A DNA stretch of 64,000 nt from Clytia hemisphaerica. Lineage: Eukaryota > Cnidaria > Hydrozoa > Leptothecata > Clytiidae. Position 1 is the first letter of the stretch. The number at the start of each line of letters is the position of its first letter. The notes below the pieces were generated by a model, which was not told the DNA's origin, made no database searches, and was given only the letters and a program-made list of their open reading frames with translations. A program made the position numbers and the translations under genes. Location: assembly GCA_902728285.1 (NCBI GenBank), contig CACVBU010000575.1, positions 383,298 through 447,297 on the forward strand, in the 5' to 3' direction. Shown here one piece after another: positions 1-12,122 of this stretch.

Positions 1-752
1 TTAAAGAAAGCAGGCGGCAAAGCGACCTTTTTTCCGATGTGTTCTGGGCGTATTACTCAGCCTCGGAGGGGGGGGGCTGTCCTTGAAGGCCGACGCGGAC
101 GTGACACTGGACCTTGTCAGAGATGAATGTTTTGTAAATTTGGTCAGAAAGAAAAATCAAAAATCAAAAGATTTCCCCCATTTTCACCCTGAAAAGTGGC
201 AAAAAAGACTTAAAGTAGACGAAAAATCGAAAAAAAGATCTTTTAAATCCTTAAAGATACACATAAAGATATTTTTACATTGGTGCCTCTAAAATGCCTT
301 TCATATTTGATGTTGCATTTTATAATATCTATGACCACTGCAAATAGAGACTATTAAAATTGCTATGAGCGTAAGATAAACATTAACAACGTTCACTTCA
401 TCGCTTTTCTACAATCAAAACATTCATCGAGAAATTTCCCTGATCTATCGCTCTCAAATGTTTGCTGATGAAAGAACGTGTTATGATTCATTTTATATTT
501 CAATGATAGCGCGAAAGAAAATTTTTTTGAAGTGGCTATCGCTGATTGGTTTTAGTTTAGAAAAAATGATTTTCTATGGTTTGTGTTCCTAAAAGTAAAT
601 AGATTTGTATTTTACCTGTTTTAAAGTTTAGAAGAGATGTTGATATCTTTTTTTTTAGTAATTTTGATTGAGATTGATTATTTGATTGGTACAATTTGTA
701 CAATAACAAATACTTTTCGATTATAGTTAATTAGCTCAACGAGCTGTTCTTG
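1..752. other. no gene recognised
   Basis: AT-rich non-coding sequence. The only notable item is a short G run near 67-76. The small open frame at 83-292 has no start context, domain or splice partner that I can recognise. Confidence 0.5.
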
Positions 753-1131
753 TTACTTTAGGGTAAAAACATTGACTTCCAAGCCCGAAGGGCTAGACTC
801 AAGACGGAAGGACTAGAGAAAAATCTCTAACTTTCCTCAGGCAAGAAAATGTTAAGCCACTTAATTTCCCATCCAGAACTCCCGCGCGTAGTTTTTACAC
901 AAACGCCATATATTGAAAGTAAAGTCTATCGCTAGATTTCAAAAAAAAATGCAGTCCTCAAAAAACAAAGAAAACAAAGGAACCACTCGATACAATCCGT
1001 CGTCATGATTGCGGCGCCCTCCAGGCGCGTTCTGGATGGGAAATAAGTGGCTTCACTTTTTCTTGCTTGAGAAAGCTTAGAGATTCTACTCTAGCCCTTC
1101 GGTCTGTAAACTCAATGGGTAAAAAGTAAAT
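753..1131. mobile_element. MITE/foldback element with long terminal inverted repeats
   Basis: The two ends are imperfect inverted repeats more than 100 bp long. Left landmarks are GGGTAAAAACATTGAC, CCGAAGGGCTAGA and CCACTTAATTTCCCATCCAG (about 760-885). Their reverse complements occur in mirror order at about 1030-1125. The centre is GC-rich (around 1010-1035). There is no coding capacity. The outer boundaries are approximate and I found no clear target-site duplication. Confidence 0.6.
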
Positions 1132-1173
1132 TTACAGTCAGAAAATTCTTGATCATTAAAAACACGTTTCTGA

Positions 1174-1271
1174 CCCAGCTGGCACACAACGTTGTTTCAA
1201 CGTTCATACAACGTTATTTGGATGCTGCGAATGTTAGGTGGACGTTGAAACAACGTTATGTGCCAGCTGGG
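1174..1271. mobile_element. 98-bp palindromic MITE, CCCAGCTGG family, copy 1
   Basis: The element starts CCCAGCTGGCACACAACG and ends with the inverted equivalent. Inside, CAACGTT/AACGTTG is iterated on both arms. It has the same length and ends as the copy at 33887-33984, and a shorter eroded copy lies in an innexin intron at 24521-24580. Confidence 0.75.
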
Positions 1272-2206
1272 AAAGGATTACTGTGAGAGGAGGATCTTAT
1301 TTGGATCTTCACTTATTTGACCTTTTGATGATTTTCTCTGACCAAAGTTTATTGACCATAAATCTAATTTTGTTCGCAAGAATCTTGATTCGATTAACTT
1401 AATTTTTATATATCTTTACATCGTACGGAGGAGGGTTTCTGATACCATATTTAGTATTGTGTATGATTCAGATTCTCCTCCCTGGTTGTCCACTTATCTG
1501 GGTGATATCGCATTTTGACGGTTATCATGAATTTCCCATAATTCTTTGATCACTTAAAATTGCGGTAGTTTGTCGAGTTTCTTTGAGTGGGAAAGTGTAG
1601 AAAAGCAGAAAGATTGATTGTTACAGATAGATATGGAAGAGCTGTCAAGATTCAACCAGTCAGAAAGTGACCCATCGAATCGATGAAGGTATATTGCTTT
1701 CTTTCTACACCCCTGTATCATAGCTCAGTTAACTTTTTCGGAGAATTTTTTCTTCACTTTACCTACACTGTCTGCACCCCAAAATTTCGGTAAATTTTGT
1801 TTTTCTTCTGACGCGAAAGAAAAGCTTTGGAAAGGAAAAAATGGACTTGTTACAACTTATTTACCCCCATAAGTAATTTTCCTGGTGCATTATTCATTCT
1901 CAAAGTTTTTCAGATGATCAATATACAAGTTTGAAATTTCATATTTTTACGTCACTGCACCCCAAAATGTAGGTTCACTTTTTCATTCATAACTTAATAC
2001 CATAATTGTCCGTGTTTCTTTAACTATTAGCTCCGTACTTTTTTCTAAGAACTTTTTCGCCATATTCTTCTTCTTCGAGACGGAGAAGAACAAAAGATTG
2101 TTTAGACGTCTGAATTGAACATCCGTAACTCTGGTTACTCTCCTGACTTGTGATCAGATATCTGTTGTTTTTAACTGACAAGGGTTAAAAATCTTGATTT
2201 AAGCCA
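1272..2206. other. no gene recognised
   Basis: AT-rich sequence with scattered T runs. There is no open frame of interest and no repeat that I could match elsewhere in the window. Confidence 0.4.
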
Positions 2207-2580
2207 GCATAGTTCGGACCCTTTCTTAAGGGGGGATAACACCTTCCAAAAAAGTGAAGAAGGGGGGGGTCAGAAATTTTCATTAAAAAGGGGGGGGATA
2301 GCAAGGAGAGGGGATCGTTTAAGAAGGGGGGCCTACATATATTGTAGATTATTTTCCAGCACTGTTATGAAATTTGGTCTGCATCAAAGGAAGTTCTTTA
2401 TTTTCACTAAAAAATGGTATTATATTTGCCAAACTTAATTTTTCTTTACTGTTTCCCTTCCCTTTTTACCATAACAAATTTAGCCCAAAACCCTTGGGAG
2501 ATAGGCATTTTTAAAGGTTGAGGGGTGCCAAGAAGGGGGGATTGTTTAACAAGGGGGGTCAGACCCCTTTCCGCACTATG
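2207..2580. mobile_element. G-rich repetitive element with iterated AAGGGGGG motif
   Basis: The ends are short inverted repeats: CATAGTTCGGA on the left and TCCGCACTATG on the right. Between them, runs of 6-8 G preceded by AA or AAGAA recur at least five times (2229, 2263, 2290, 2325, 2535, 2553), all in one orientation. It resembles the other G-run elements at 40772, 52909 and 63514, but its G runs are internal. A clean target duplication is not visible. Confidence 0.5.
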
Positions 2581-3062
2581 AGCCACATAGTTTTATCATT
2601 GGACTTTTTAATCTAGGCTTCCGCTAACGAACAAAAACGGAACAGCCGATCTTTTAATAAAGGACCGTTTCTTTTTCTTTGCTATTTAATTATTTCAATG
2701 TTATTGACACTATGTTTGTGACGATTATGCTAGCATAGGCTTTCTTGCGATGTTGTTGAGAATTAAGACTGGTACGAGTTGTGTCCTCTAGATGAATAAT
2801 AGCTCTCTCAAGATATTTTCCCAGTAAAAAATATTTTTGAATCAAAATAACAATAGTGTTGTCAAGTCGAGTACTTTGGTGACACTTGATATTTGACGGT
2901 TGATAAGATTTCGTATATATATAATCGTTTTCCCGTATGTGTGAATATTAATATCACTGAGAATCATTTTTGTACTTGCTTTATCCTAGTCCAGGTAGAA
3001 GATTATACTGATTTTTTATTGACGTCAATTGTACGTAAACTCGCTTATTTGAACTTCTATTA

Positions 3063-3403
3063 CACGCTCTTTTTTTACAAGAATGGTGTTTGTCCATTTC
3101 ATCATGGATATTCTTAACTTTTTGGGACAAATCATCCTAAAATACTTTTACAGCATTCTTAGGTTAAGATCTTAATTTAGACTAGATTTAACATTTAATG
3201 CATACGTCTCAAGCAAAAATTAGCATTTTTGTGAAAGTAGTGAGCCTTACTTGGGGATAATTGGCAATTTATAATTGAAATGCTCTAAAAATGGCCATTC
3301 TTAGGTTCAGTCGCCAAATTTCACGATGGTGATGTTCTTTTAACTATTTGGCCAATTTCATCTTGAATATTCTTATAAGTATATTCTTATAAAAAAAAGC
3401 GTG
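3063..3403. mobile_element. TA-flanked MITE, CACGC/ATTCTTA subfamily, copy 1
   Basis: It begins CACGCTC followed by a T run, ends AAAAAAAAGCGTG, and is flanked by TA on both sides. Internally it repeats ATTCTTA and a 'CATCATGGATATTCTTAAC' segment. It is closely related to the element at 7439-7707, where insertion with TA duplication can be proved. It is inserted into a repeat rich in ATTCGAA. Confidence 0.8.
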
Positions 3404-3844
3404 TATTCGAAACTTCCTATAGTTCGAATTTGTTTACAGTCCCCGATAAGCGTCATGGAGAAACCCTCTTAAAATACTTTCTATAATTCGAATCTCTAAG
3501 GAAGGAAGTCTTTGGACCTGGAACCGGTGGCAAGCTTAAACGTTTAGGGACTGTGTGCATCAAAGTCCGGTTTTAAAACTCTGTGAAGCAGGCATTACAT
3601 TGCAGCTTGGAAAATGTTGATTTATAATCAAAAATAATAATATGTTTTCTTAGTTGTTGGTTATTTGTATCTACGTTGGATACCCATTTTTTATCGTTAG
3701 GTATCAAATCGAGAGTACTTAAAATTTGCTTTAAGCGGTATCCATTGATTTAAAATTTTATTTACTTAATTTGAAGAAATAAAGCATGCATTGCAATGAT
3801 TTGGTATTGCGCTTTACGGCACGGCAATTGATTTTAGAACGAAA

Positions 3845-4022
3845 TGCCTCTTAACGACTCCTGTGGCTTGTGTGATGGCGTGATTGGGGTTTACTGGGGT
3901 TTATTCTTTACGGCATTTCAAATTATTAGGGTGTAATGAAGACGTGACACGTATAGGCTGAAATTTGACGTGATGCTAAAATGTGATGGCGTGATTTTTG
4001 GGTTCGCAGGGGAGCCTCTTAA
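3845..4022. repeat. dispersed repeat with iterated GATGGCGTGA
   Basis: It carries repeated GATGGCGTGA / GACGTGA motifs and is bounded by GCCTCTTAA. A related block at 9724-9886 has the same order: the motif, then TTTTGGGTYC, then GCCTCTTA. No coding potential. Confidence 0.4.
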
Positions 4023-6516
4023 TTCGAATGCTTATCAAAAATACTTAAATGCATAAAGCGCCTTTTGACAAAGAACCTTTTGGCTTCAATCCTTTTTGCT
4101 TGGAAAAAAAATTACGTCATAAAAATGTAGCGCGCGCTCGAAAAAAAAACACATTTCAACTTTTTCAACCGATACGTCAGATCGCGCGTGGAGACCGGCC
4201 TTAAGGTTTTGAAAGGCCGAAAATCTCAACAAACTTAATACACCTTTTCGACCGTAGTCGAACGGTCAGGTGCGTGTCACTTTATTATTTATTTATCCCC
4301 TAAACTCGATCCAATCCTTTTTTTATTGTGCGAAAAAAAAAAGAATGGGATGGTTTTAGGGTGGTAAAACGGACGAAAAAATGCCCGCGCGGCAATTGGC
4401 GATTGGCTACAGTCGAAAAGGGGTATAAACAAACTTAATCTCGGTCAAATGGTTAGCTACATAACTTTTAGAGTAAAACCTTCAAAATTTATTTGGACCT
4501 CCTCATGGTATTCTTTCTCAATTAAAGGTAGACTGGCCATGGCTCCAAATTATAACAAAATTTTCATGTGTTGAAGAAAATCTAATTGTCAGTTGAAGTG
4601 ATACTTCGATCCTCTTAAACCGCAAAATTTTATCACCTGCATAGGAGGGTGTTATAAAGTGACTACATTTACCCTTAAATGGTTCATTATGCACTCCATC
4701 ACTGCGTTGAAATGGGTCGGATTGTTTTTTGAAGTAGGAAATCACGATATCCTTTTGACCTTTTTGTTGAGGATTTTAAGATTGTTATCTCTCCCTTCAA
4801 CTTCACACACACTTTTTTAAGTCGCACGGGATTTGAGGGTTTTATAAGAACATTTTCCTTATAAGAATCGTTATGGATACACTTTCACGATTCGGACCGA
4901 ATAAAGTTATTTAGCTTGTTACGTATTGCCTGGAGTGATATGCCAAAGAATTGTTAGCTGGCGAGTAAACTCTTCTTAGATTCTCTCTAAAGAATGTAAA
5001 GATCGATCTGAAACCTCTTTTTTGGTATTCGATTCTATAAGAACTACAATAAATCAGATTTCTTAAGAATAGTTGTATCATAAACAGTCAGATTTTACCC
5101 AGTTGGATTTTCACGTGGAAAATCTGCTTTAAACACGCTCTTTGAAAAAAAATGCCCTTCGAAGTAAAAGATTTCGTACGTAATGTGAGATTTTTTGGAG
5201 AAGTTAATGTGATATAATGTTTTCAATGTTGATTTTGGTTACAATTTGGTGAAATGACGAAGCAAAGATTTTTCCGAGTATTTCGGAGTCTATTTGCGAA
5301 TGTAAGGTTCTTCAAATTGTAAGATATAAGGCAACGAAGTGTAGATAAGATAGTTTGTTAATAGATTGTAGATAATTTTAAGCTGAGTCGATTTTTAGTG
5401 ATACATAACCAATATTTTACATTTTCTTGGTAAAACGTTGTCATTATAAAAAGTCTGAGTGTGGGCCTTTTTGCTGTGTTTGATCAGTTCAATCAGCAAA
5501 GTCAAGCAGTCAATTCTATCAGTTGAAATAAATAATTGGTTCTGAGTAAGACATTCTGTATACGCTCAGATTTCATCAGCTTTTATACCTTTGGCTATAT
5601 CGTGTTTCAAAATTTGTTATTTTTCTCAGCTGGATAGAATTTTGAAAGTATGTGATTTTTTTTGTTGACCCTTACAAAAACCCGATTGTCAAAATTGATA
5701 TTCTCGTATAATATTCTGGTTTGGTTTTTAATTAATGGCTAACCGATTGTTCTAATAATTTTAGGCTTGGACTACACACATTTAGAGCATGCATACCCAA
5801 TGCGTGGCATAGATGGACTGAAATTTTGAAAAAAAAACTCAAATGAAAGTCGTGTTCAGTCAAAATCTTCTAAATAGGAAAACGTGATTCTTATAAAATT
5901 GGTGTAAGATTATTCAATGTCAACGAGAGTAATATGATATTTTAAAAGTTTTAAAATGTTTATCGATTGAAGTTTATATAGAATTTAATCTTCCAAATGT
6001 GTTTCGTAAAATTGAATTTTATCATTTGGAACGAAGTTTGACTCAAAAAACGGTGTTCGTTTTCACGTGCGCGTGACTGTCTTTCGCGAAGAAGATCAAG
6101 AAGGAGGAAGAAATTTCGAAATACTTTGTAACGTGAGTTTTCTTTTCATCTTTCGACCACTATAAAGATACTCTCTTTTTGATACGTACTACTTACTTCG
6201 CTATCTTTCTATTACTAATGAGTATGAAATATAAATCAACGGGTATCCTAAAAAATACGGTAAATGATGAAAATTCAGTCTTTATTAGAATTCCCTAATC
6301 GATTAGCTCTAATTTTGAAGTTGACACCTTCTAAATTAAGTAGATTGTCCAGAAGTTGTTATAACCCCTCCCAACGAGAACAAAAAGTAGCCAAGTAGAA
6401 AGTAGTGTTGGTATGTTTTACTGTTGGTAGTAGTGATTTGTTTGTCTTGTCGATTTTTGTCTGTTCATATTTTTACTCATTGGGTAACGTAAAGGTTTCC
6501 TACTTTTGAAATACTA
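4023..6516. other. no gene recognised
   Basis: A pair of inverted segments (CACCTTTTCGAC near 4241 and GTCGAAAAGGGG near 4412) suggests an old element of about 190 bp. Otherwise the sequence is AT-rich, without splice-linked coding segments that I can recognise. Confidence 0.4.
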
Positions 6517-6859
6517 CACGTTTTTTTTATATAAGGAAGAAGTTTATAAGGAACTCGAGGCTGAAAATGGTCCAAAAAATAAGGAATTGTTAAGGAACTG
6601 CCCAGGCTGAGGATAAAAAAACAAGTATTAAGGAACAGTAAGAGTTTTCACTTGAACTAGCAATTATCTTGTATTCTCCGAGTTCTTTGTTGAAATAGTC
6701 GATGTTTCCATAATACAACCCATTTTTCATAGTTTCCTTTGACCTGTAGCAGCTATGTAAATAAGGAACTTGATAAGGAACTTTGAGGCTGAAATTCTCT
6801 GTAAAAATAAGGAACTCCAGGCTCAGAGCAAAGTTAAGGTTCCTTATAAAAAAAACGTG
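6517..6859. mobile_element. TA-flanked MITE, AAGGAAC subfamily
   Basis: The element starts CACGTTTTTTTTATATAAGG and ends with its inverted equivalent AAAAAACGTG, flanked by TA on each side. The interior iterates ATAAGGAAC (followed by GAGGCTGA) in place of the ATAAGAACAT of the commoner subfamily. The termini tie it to the CACG family. Confidence 0.8.
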
Positions 6860-7149
6860 TACATCCATTACATCTTATAGATTGTAAGCCTTATGGAAGA
6901 GTGTAGTAAAGGCCCCTGGGGTCCCTCTAAATTTAGATTTTAAAGAGATACGGTTTCATTCAGAGAATCGTAAACAAGATTGTCTTGATAGCTTTTTAGA
7001 TATGAGTTCATAACACGATTATAACAGGATTTTAATCAGTTCACCTCGATTACTCGTCTCGATGTCTCTATAAAAGAGACTACTAAATATGCTTGATTTG
7101 ATCAAATGTTGACAGGTTTTATCGTTTGTAATGTAATGTAAATGCCGAA

Positions 7150-7267
7150 TTTTCGCTTTAAGTGTGCACCTTTATTGCTACCATGTGGAAACCATGTCAG
7201 TGTAATAAGACTAATTCCCTTAAGAGCGGTTTCCTTATGATAACAAAAAAGTGCACACTTAAAGCGA
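7150..7267. mobile_element. short MITE with TTCGCTTTAAGTGTGCAC inverted ends
   Basis: About 20 bp at each end form inverted repeats (left near 7155, right near 7250). The centre is unique and non-coding. A single copy was seen in this window, so the family assignment is open. Confidence 0.55.
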
Positions 7268-7387
7268 ATGGACTTTAACACAGGACGTTATTTCTCTTCA
7301 GAAAGTGTAGTGGGGTGGGGTGTAGTGTTAATGGCGTGTAGTGTTAATGGCGCATAAGCTTTTCCGTGCGCCCCTTTTCTTGGGACA

Positions 7388-7800
7388 AGCTGGAGTTTTT
7401 ACAAGCTCTTATTTGATTTGGTTGGTCGTTAACCAGTACACGCTTCTTTTTTTTATAAGAATGGTGTAAATCCATTTCATCATGGATATTCTTAACTTTT
7501 TTGGGAAAATCATCCTAAAATATTCTTACAACATTCTTAGGTTAGGATCCTAATTGACAATTTATAATTTAAAATGGTCTAAAAATGGCATTCTTAGCTT
7601 GAGTAGCAAAATTCTATGATGGTGATATTCTTAGCATATTCTTGATTTTTTGGCCATTTTCATCATGGACATTCTTATAAAGTGTATTCTTATAAAAAAA
7701 AAGCGTGTAATAAAACAATTTTGTTACTTTTTCTAAAGAACGCTTCATCTCTATCAGTTCAAATGACCAATTAGTGAAGTATCTTATAAAAACTCCAGCT
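7388..7800. mobile_element. GGAGTTTTTA-family MITE interrupted by another MITE
   Basis: The outer element has inverted ends AGCTGGAGTTTTTA. Uninterrupted copies of about 143 bp lie at 13903-14045 and 32706-32844. Here the two halves (7388-7438 and 7710-7800, together about 142 bp) are separated by the 269-bp CACGC element. Confidence 0.85.
7439..7707. mobile_element. TA-flanked MITE, CACGC/ATTCTTA subfamily, copy 2 (nested)
   Basis: It begins CACGCTTC and ends AAAAAAGCGTG. The target in the host element reads CAG-TA-ATAAAAC in the uninterrupted copy at 13903-14045 (reverse orientation). Here TA is present on both sides, which demonstrates a 2-bp TA duplication. This points to a Tc1/mariner-type integrase, although no transposase gene is in the window. 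Confidence 0.9.
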
Positions 7801-9723
7801 CATCCCCTTTTCTTAATAACCTTCTTACTAATCATTCCACAACCGACAGAAAATTTCGCATTTTTCCATGGTAAGGGAGCCCCAATATCCTCTTATTTGC
7901 CTCCCTGGACAACCAGCCAGCACCTCTCTGGCGGCGGTATGTTTGCAGTAGCCTACTGTAGCCAAAAATGAGATCGCTCCTTAGTTATGCCCACTATTCG
8001 TCATCGTTCAAGTTAATAAAACTTTCCAATCACGTTTTGTCCAAATTACATCAGTCAAGTGTACACATCTGTATTTAGACATCACAAATATTTTGTAACG
8101 AGAAAACCTGATTATTCGACAAAATCTCATATCGTCTTTTTCCTGATGTCATCATCCCTATTACGTCATCAATTCAAAAAACTTTAAATCGATTTTGCCC
8201 AAGTCAGCACTTTTTTCACGCTTCAAAGCTAAGTTAAAAACACTTGTAGTTTGTTTATAAGCACTCTAATTTCTATGGCAATTTTATGCGTTTTTATTTT
8301 ACTTGAACTACAGTAAGGCAAACATGTTATTAACTTTAGATATCATGGAAACATAATTAAATCTCAAAAATTCTCCCTAAACTAAGATATTGCTAGAGGA
8401 GAAAATTAAAAATCGTTTTCGTATGCTTTACAATATCTATAAAACAGTATTATCAATGATCTGCCAAATATGTAAGCAAAAATGACACTTCAAACTATTC
8501 TTCCGCCAACGTTTTTAAGGGCGGAAAAGCTTTTTCACGTTCATGAGTTATTAATTGGATGGTATGTTCTATCTAATGATGCCAGGACGAAATAATGTAA
8601 TGACTCTCTTAAAGTTCAGTGTCTGCAGTGTCAGTGTGTAATTCTGTTACATGTTAAAATAGCTCTTCTAAGCTTTACTTGCGATCTACTTGTGTAAGAA
8701 GAATTAAGAAGAAAAATAGTTTCAAAGCTACAAAGAATCCGGCAAAGTAGTTGGCTGAAAACCGAGGTATTTTTCTTTTGGCTTTCTTGTGGCCACGGTG
8801 GGAGATTTTTTGGCAATAGCAAAATAGATTTTATATGAAATTGTAGTTTTTAACTCTACCAAGTAGAAGGGCCCTAGAAGGGTTAATCAACATGCTGAGG
8901 CATGAGTCTTTCCTCTTAAATTGTTGAATTTCAACATATAATTGATATTTCCAGAGAAAGTTTAGTGTCTACCCTAATAATAAGTTAGAAAAAAGATGTC
9001 TGAATTGTGGATTTTTGATAACTCGTTTTTAAATTGTCCAAATAAATTTTTGCATTACTCAGACCTATCTATGACGTTCGTACACATATTCATTACGATA
9101 TCTAATACTCGTTATCTCGGACCCTGATCGTTAAATCTGTTGATCATCTCAGAAATAGTTTTCAAGGTTAAAGGCCGAGGGGATCATTTAGATCGAATCA
9201 TTCTTTCGATCATCTTCTTTAAACCTTGAAAACGATTTAGCGAGTCCAATTCAGACATCAGTTACTCTCGATTTTACTAAACAAACTTTGAGGAACCCTT
9301 GCTTTCTGGGGCCCTACTCTCGGAACCTTGGTGATGGCTCGATAGTTTGAAGATACCGAGCGTCGGCTGTAAAGATAATACTGCAATGAGGGTCTGTTGG
9401 TCTCATTACACTGTGTACACCTATCATCTTTCTGGAGAACCCTATGTCATTAGCACCCATTTGAAATTGAAATCCCATCGAATCATTGAAAGTTTTGTTC
9501 AACTTTAACTGATAGACATGGGGACAATTAGTTTTACAATTCCGTCATTTTTTTTAAGTTTCAATGTTTTGAAAACGGGATTTTATGTTTGTTATTTTTT
9601 CTTTCCAATATTTTGTTTACTGTTTACTGAACCAAGTCTTGCACAGACATGTTAATTTTTCTAATGTTTTGGTTTTCAAAAATTAAGTAAATGACATTTG
9701 TCGTGAGAGCCCTTATCAACCCT
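7801..9723. other. no gene recognised
   Basis: AT-rich, with a weak inverted pair around 9160-9235 (TTTTCAAGGTT / AACCTTGAAAA). I saw no coding exons. Confidence 0.4.
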
Positions 9724-9886
9724 TTTAAGAGGCCTCCCAGCGGCTGGCGTGATGACGTGAAGGAGGATTTTTCGTGACGTGATGAAAAAAGTTGGCGTAA
9801 TGGCGTGAATTTTGGGTCCACTCAAGGAATTTGAAATAAGATATTTATCTTATTTCAAATTCCTTGGTCCACTGAAGGCCTCTTAT
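9724..9886. repeat. dispersed repeat with AAGAGGCCT ends
   Basis: It is bounded by TTAAGAGGCCT and its inverse AGGCCTCTTA, with internal GGCGTGA/GACGTGA motifs shared with 3845-4022. A perfect 44-bp hairpin is inserted within it (see 9823-9866). Confidence 0.45.
9823..9866. repeat. perfect 44-bp hairpin flanked by 7-bp direct repeats
   Basis: Two 19-nt arms (9823-9841 and 9848-9866) are exact reverse complements around the 6-nt loop TATTTA. GTCCACT occurs immediately on each side (9816-9822 and 9867-9873), as a target-site duplication would look. Confidence 0.85.
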
Positions 9887-9991
9887 AACCAATTTTTCAA
9901 ATAAGTGCTTTCTAAGATATTTTGTCGTAGTAGATGCAAGGTCATTGTTTATACTTGATAGTTGTGGTAAAGCACCGCTTCTTTTTTGGTA

Positions 9992-10240
9992 CACGTTTTT
10001 TATTATAAGAATAAACTATATAAGAACATAAGGTTTCGATGGCCAAAATGTTTTTTTCATAAGAACAATTTTAAAAGAACACAATGCTGAAAATCGGTTA
10101 AAATCTTAGAACAAATTAAGAACATCCTAGCCTCAGATTTCAGAAATTACTTAGGGAGTACTGATTTTAACAGATTTTAAACCCATTTAAAGTTGTTAAG
10201 TAAAGGAACTAAGTGTATTTAAAAACATCGTAAGAGCATT
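9992..10240. mobile_element. CACG/AAGAACAT-family MITE, truncated copy
   Basis: The left end CACGTTTTTTATTATAAG is preceded by TA. The interior shows the family order (ACTATATAAGAACATAAGG, then GATGGCC, then repeated AAGAACA). The right terminal repeat is missing, so the end coordinate is approximate. Confidence 0.65.
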
Positions 10241-10801
10241 CAATCCTGGGAATTTCAAAAAGTTAATAACAGTACAGCCCAGCCTGAGCCAAAATTTACT
10301 TCGCGTGGTTCTGACTAAAAACTGACTCTCCTAAGAAATTTGTTAATTAATCCATACTGTACTATTGAAATTCAAAATATTGCTTAAGATTTCAATGCAT
10401 GCTTATGGCCTCGTGCATCAAACTGCTACATTCAACAATAAAAAGGGACTGGGGCCAAATCAGCAGGCAATAATGATACTGATTATAGACCACTCATCAT
10501 TAATGTCCCATCTTTTCACAATGATTAATTGCGATCAATTTCAAAAATCTTTTAAATGCTTATCATTAGAAAACAATACATTTTGGGTGATTACTGGTTA
10601 ATATTAATATAACCACTAGTCTTTAAAATGTGTAGTTTAACGTTGTATTAGAAATTTAAATGATTCCACAATTGCCGGCTAGTCTGAGGTCTTTGTGACG
10701 TCCAACAAACGCTCCTAAATTTTACAAACCTTTTTATGTGAATTCTTTCATGCAAGTTGATGTACAGATGGTGCAATATATTGTAGGTACTTCTACGAAT
10801 A

Positions 10802-11017
10802 CACGTTTTTTATAAGAACAAGTTGTATTTAAGAACATGAGGATTCGATGGCCATAATGTTAAGAACAAACAAGTTAAGGACATTTTCAGGCTTTGCAGA
10901 CTTCAAAACACTCAATACCTTAGTAGATTGCACGAAAAGTTAAACATTCTTAGGCTTAAAGTTAAGAACATTCATAGGCTTTAAAGATTTTTGATGTTCT
11001 TATAAAACAACTTTGTG
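10802..11017. mobile_element. CACG/AAGAACAT-family MITE
   Basis: The left end CACGTTTTTTATAAGAAC is preceded by TA. AAGAACA and AGGCTT are repeated inside. The right end (GATGTTCTTATAAAAC) has lost the terminal CGTG. Confidence 0.7.
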
Positions 11018-11247
11018 CTCCCTGGTTGTCGTAGATTTAAAGTTACAAACCGCTTGTTGCGAAGACCTTAACCAGTTCAATTTTCTAGGATCTTAATGTT
11101 TAGCAACATTATTTTTCTACCTTTAACCCTCGTTTTTCATGTATCGAGACTGACTTTGCCATGTTCTCTACTTCGAAAGACATTCTAGTTATTTTCTGTA
11201 TCGAGAAAGGCTTTAATCACATTTTCATCGATATTCCGTAAGCTGTA

Positions 11248-11488
11248 CAGGGTGTCCCTAATAAAAGTATCGAGTTTGAACATGCGATTAAGTAGAAAGT
11301 TTTAAGTGTGTATTCACAAAATTGTATTTTAAGCTCTCCCTCTTTTTTCTTTGTCAGTTATACGTTGTAACTACCTTTTGTAATGAGCCTATGTGATGGA
11401 GAACGTTATTATATTTTAGCGATAACACACACAAACTTTTCTACTCAATCGCATGTTCAAACTCGATACTTTTATTAGGGACACCCTG
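11248..11488. mobile_element. mariner-like MITE, CAGGGTGTCCC ends, TA duplication
   Basis: This 241-bp element has about 50-bp inverted repeats beginning CAGGGTGTCCCTAATAAAAG. TA lies on both sides (11246-11247 and 11489-11490). CAGGGTGTCCC-type ends with TA target duplication are typical of mariner-related non-autonomous elements. There is no transposase frame. Confidence 0.85.
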
Positions 11489-11614
11489 TATGATGGCATT
11501 TTCCGAAAGTCACCAACTCGAGGTTTAATGAACATCCATAAAACGATCGTTTAACCTACAATCAATAAAATCAAATCAATTCTTAAAAGATCGTTATCAG
11601 ACACAATAGGATCT

Positions 11615-12122
11615 CAGGGCTCGAAATAACGGTCGGACATCGGACATTGTCCGACCCAATTGCTGAAATGTCCGACCCAAATTGATTCTAGTCGGACATC
11701 ATGTCCGACCCAATTACTTTTGGTGCCTTCGAAAAATTTGTCAGATGCGTTGTGAAATTTCCAAAAGAAATTGTAATTTACATAGAATTAGTAACTTCTT
11801 TATTTATACACAAAAACTCTCAAAGTTGCGATCATTAGTGTTAGATATTCATTTTGTGTGATGCTTTTTCTCAACAAATGAAAGCATGCTTCAAGTAAAA
11901 AGCATGGGCTTCTGACCATTAATTGACATTTGTTTAGCTTCTTCGTGATCAATGTAAAATTCTATCAGAAGCTTGTATTAGACTTGAAGTATACCCCACA
12001 TAAAAATCAATCGGACATGTCCGACCCATTTTACTTTAAAAGCCTTAGGACATGTCCGACCCAAATCAATTTTTGATCGGACAGTGTGTCCGACCACCTA
12101 AATATCGTTATTTCGAGCCCTG
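11615..12122. mobile_element. MITE with iterated TCGGACA motifs
   Basis: Inverted ends CAGGGCTCGAAATAACG are flanked by a GGATCT direct repeat on each side (11609-11614, 12123-12128). Both subterminal regions hold several copies of TCGGACA and its inverse TGTCCGA(CCC). CAGGGC termini suggest a hAT-like element, but the visible duplication is 6 bp rather than the usual 8. Non-coding. Confidence 0.75.

Noticed and set aside
7774-7971. 65-codon frame with hydrophobic N-terminus
   Set aside because: Its start lies inside a GGAGTTTTTA-family MITE end and nothing downstream supports a gene.
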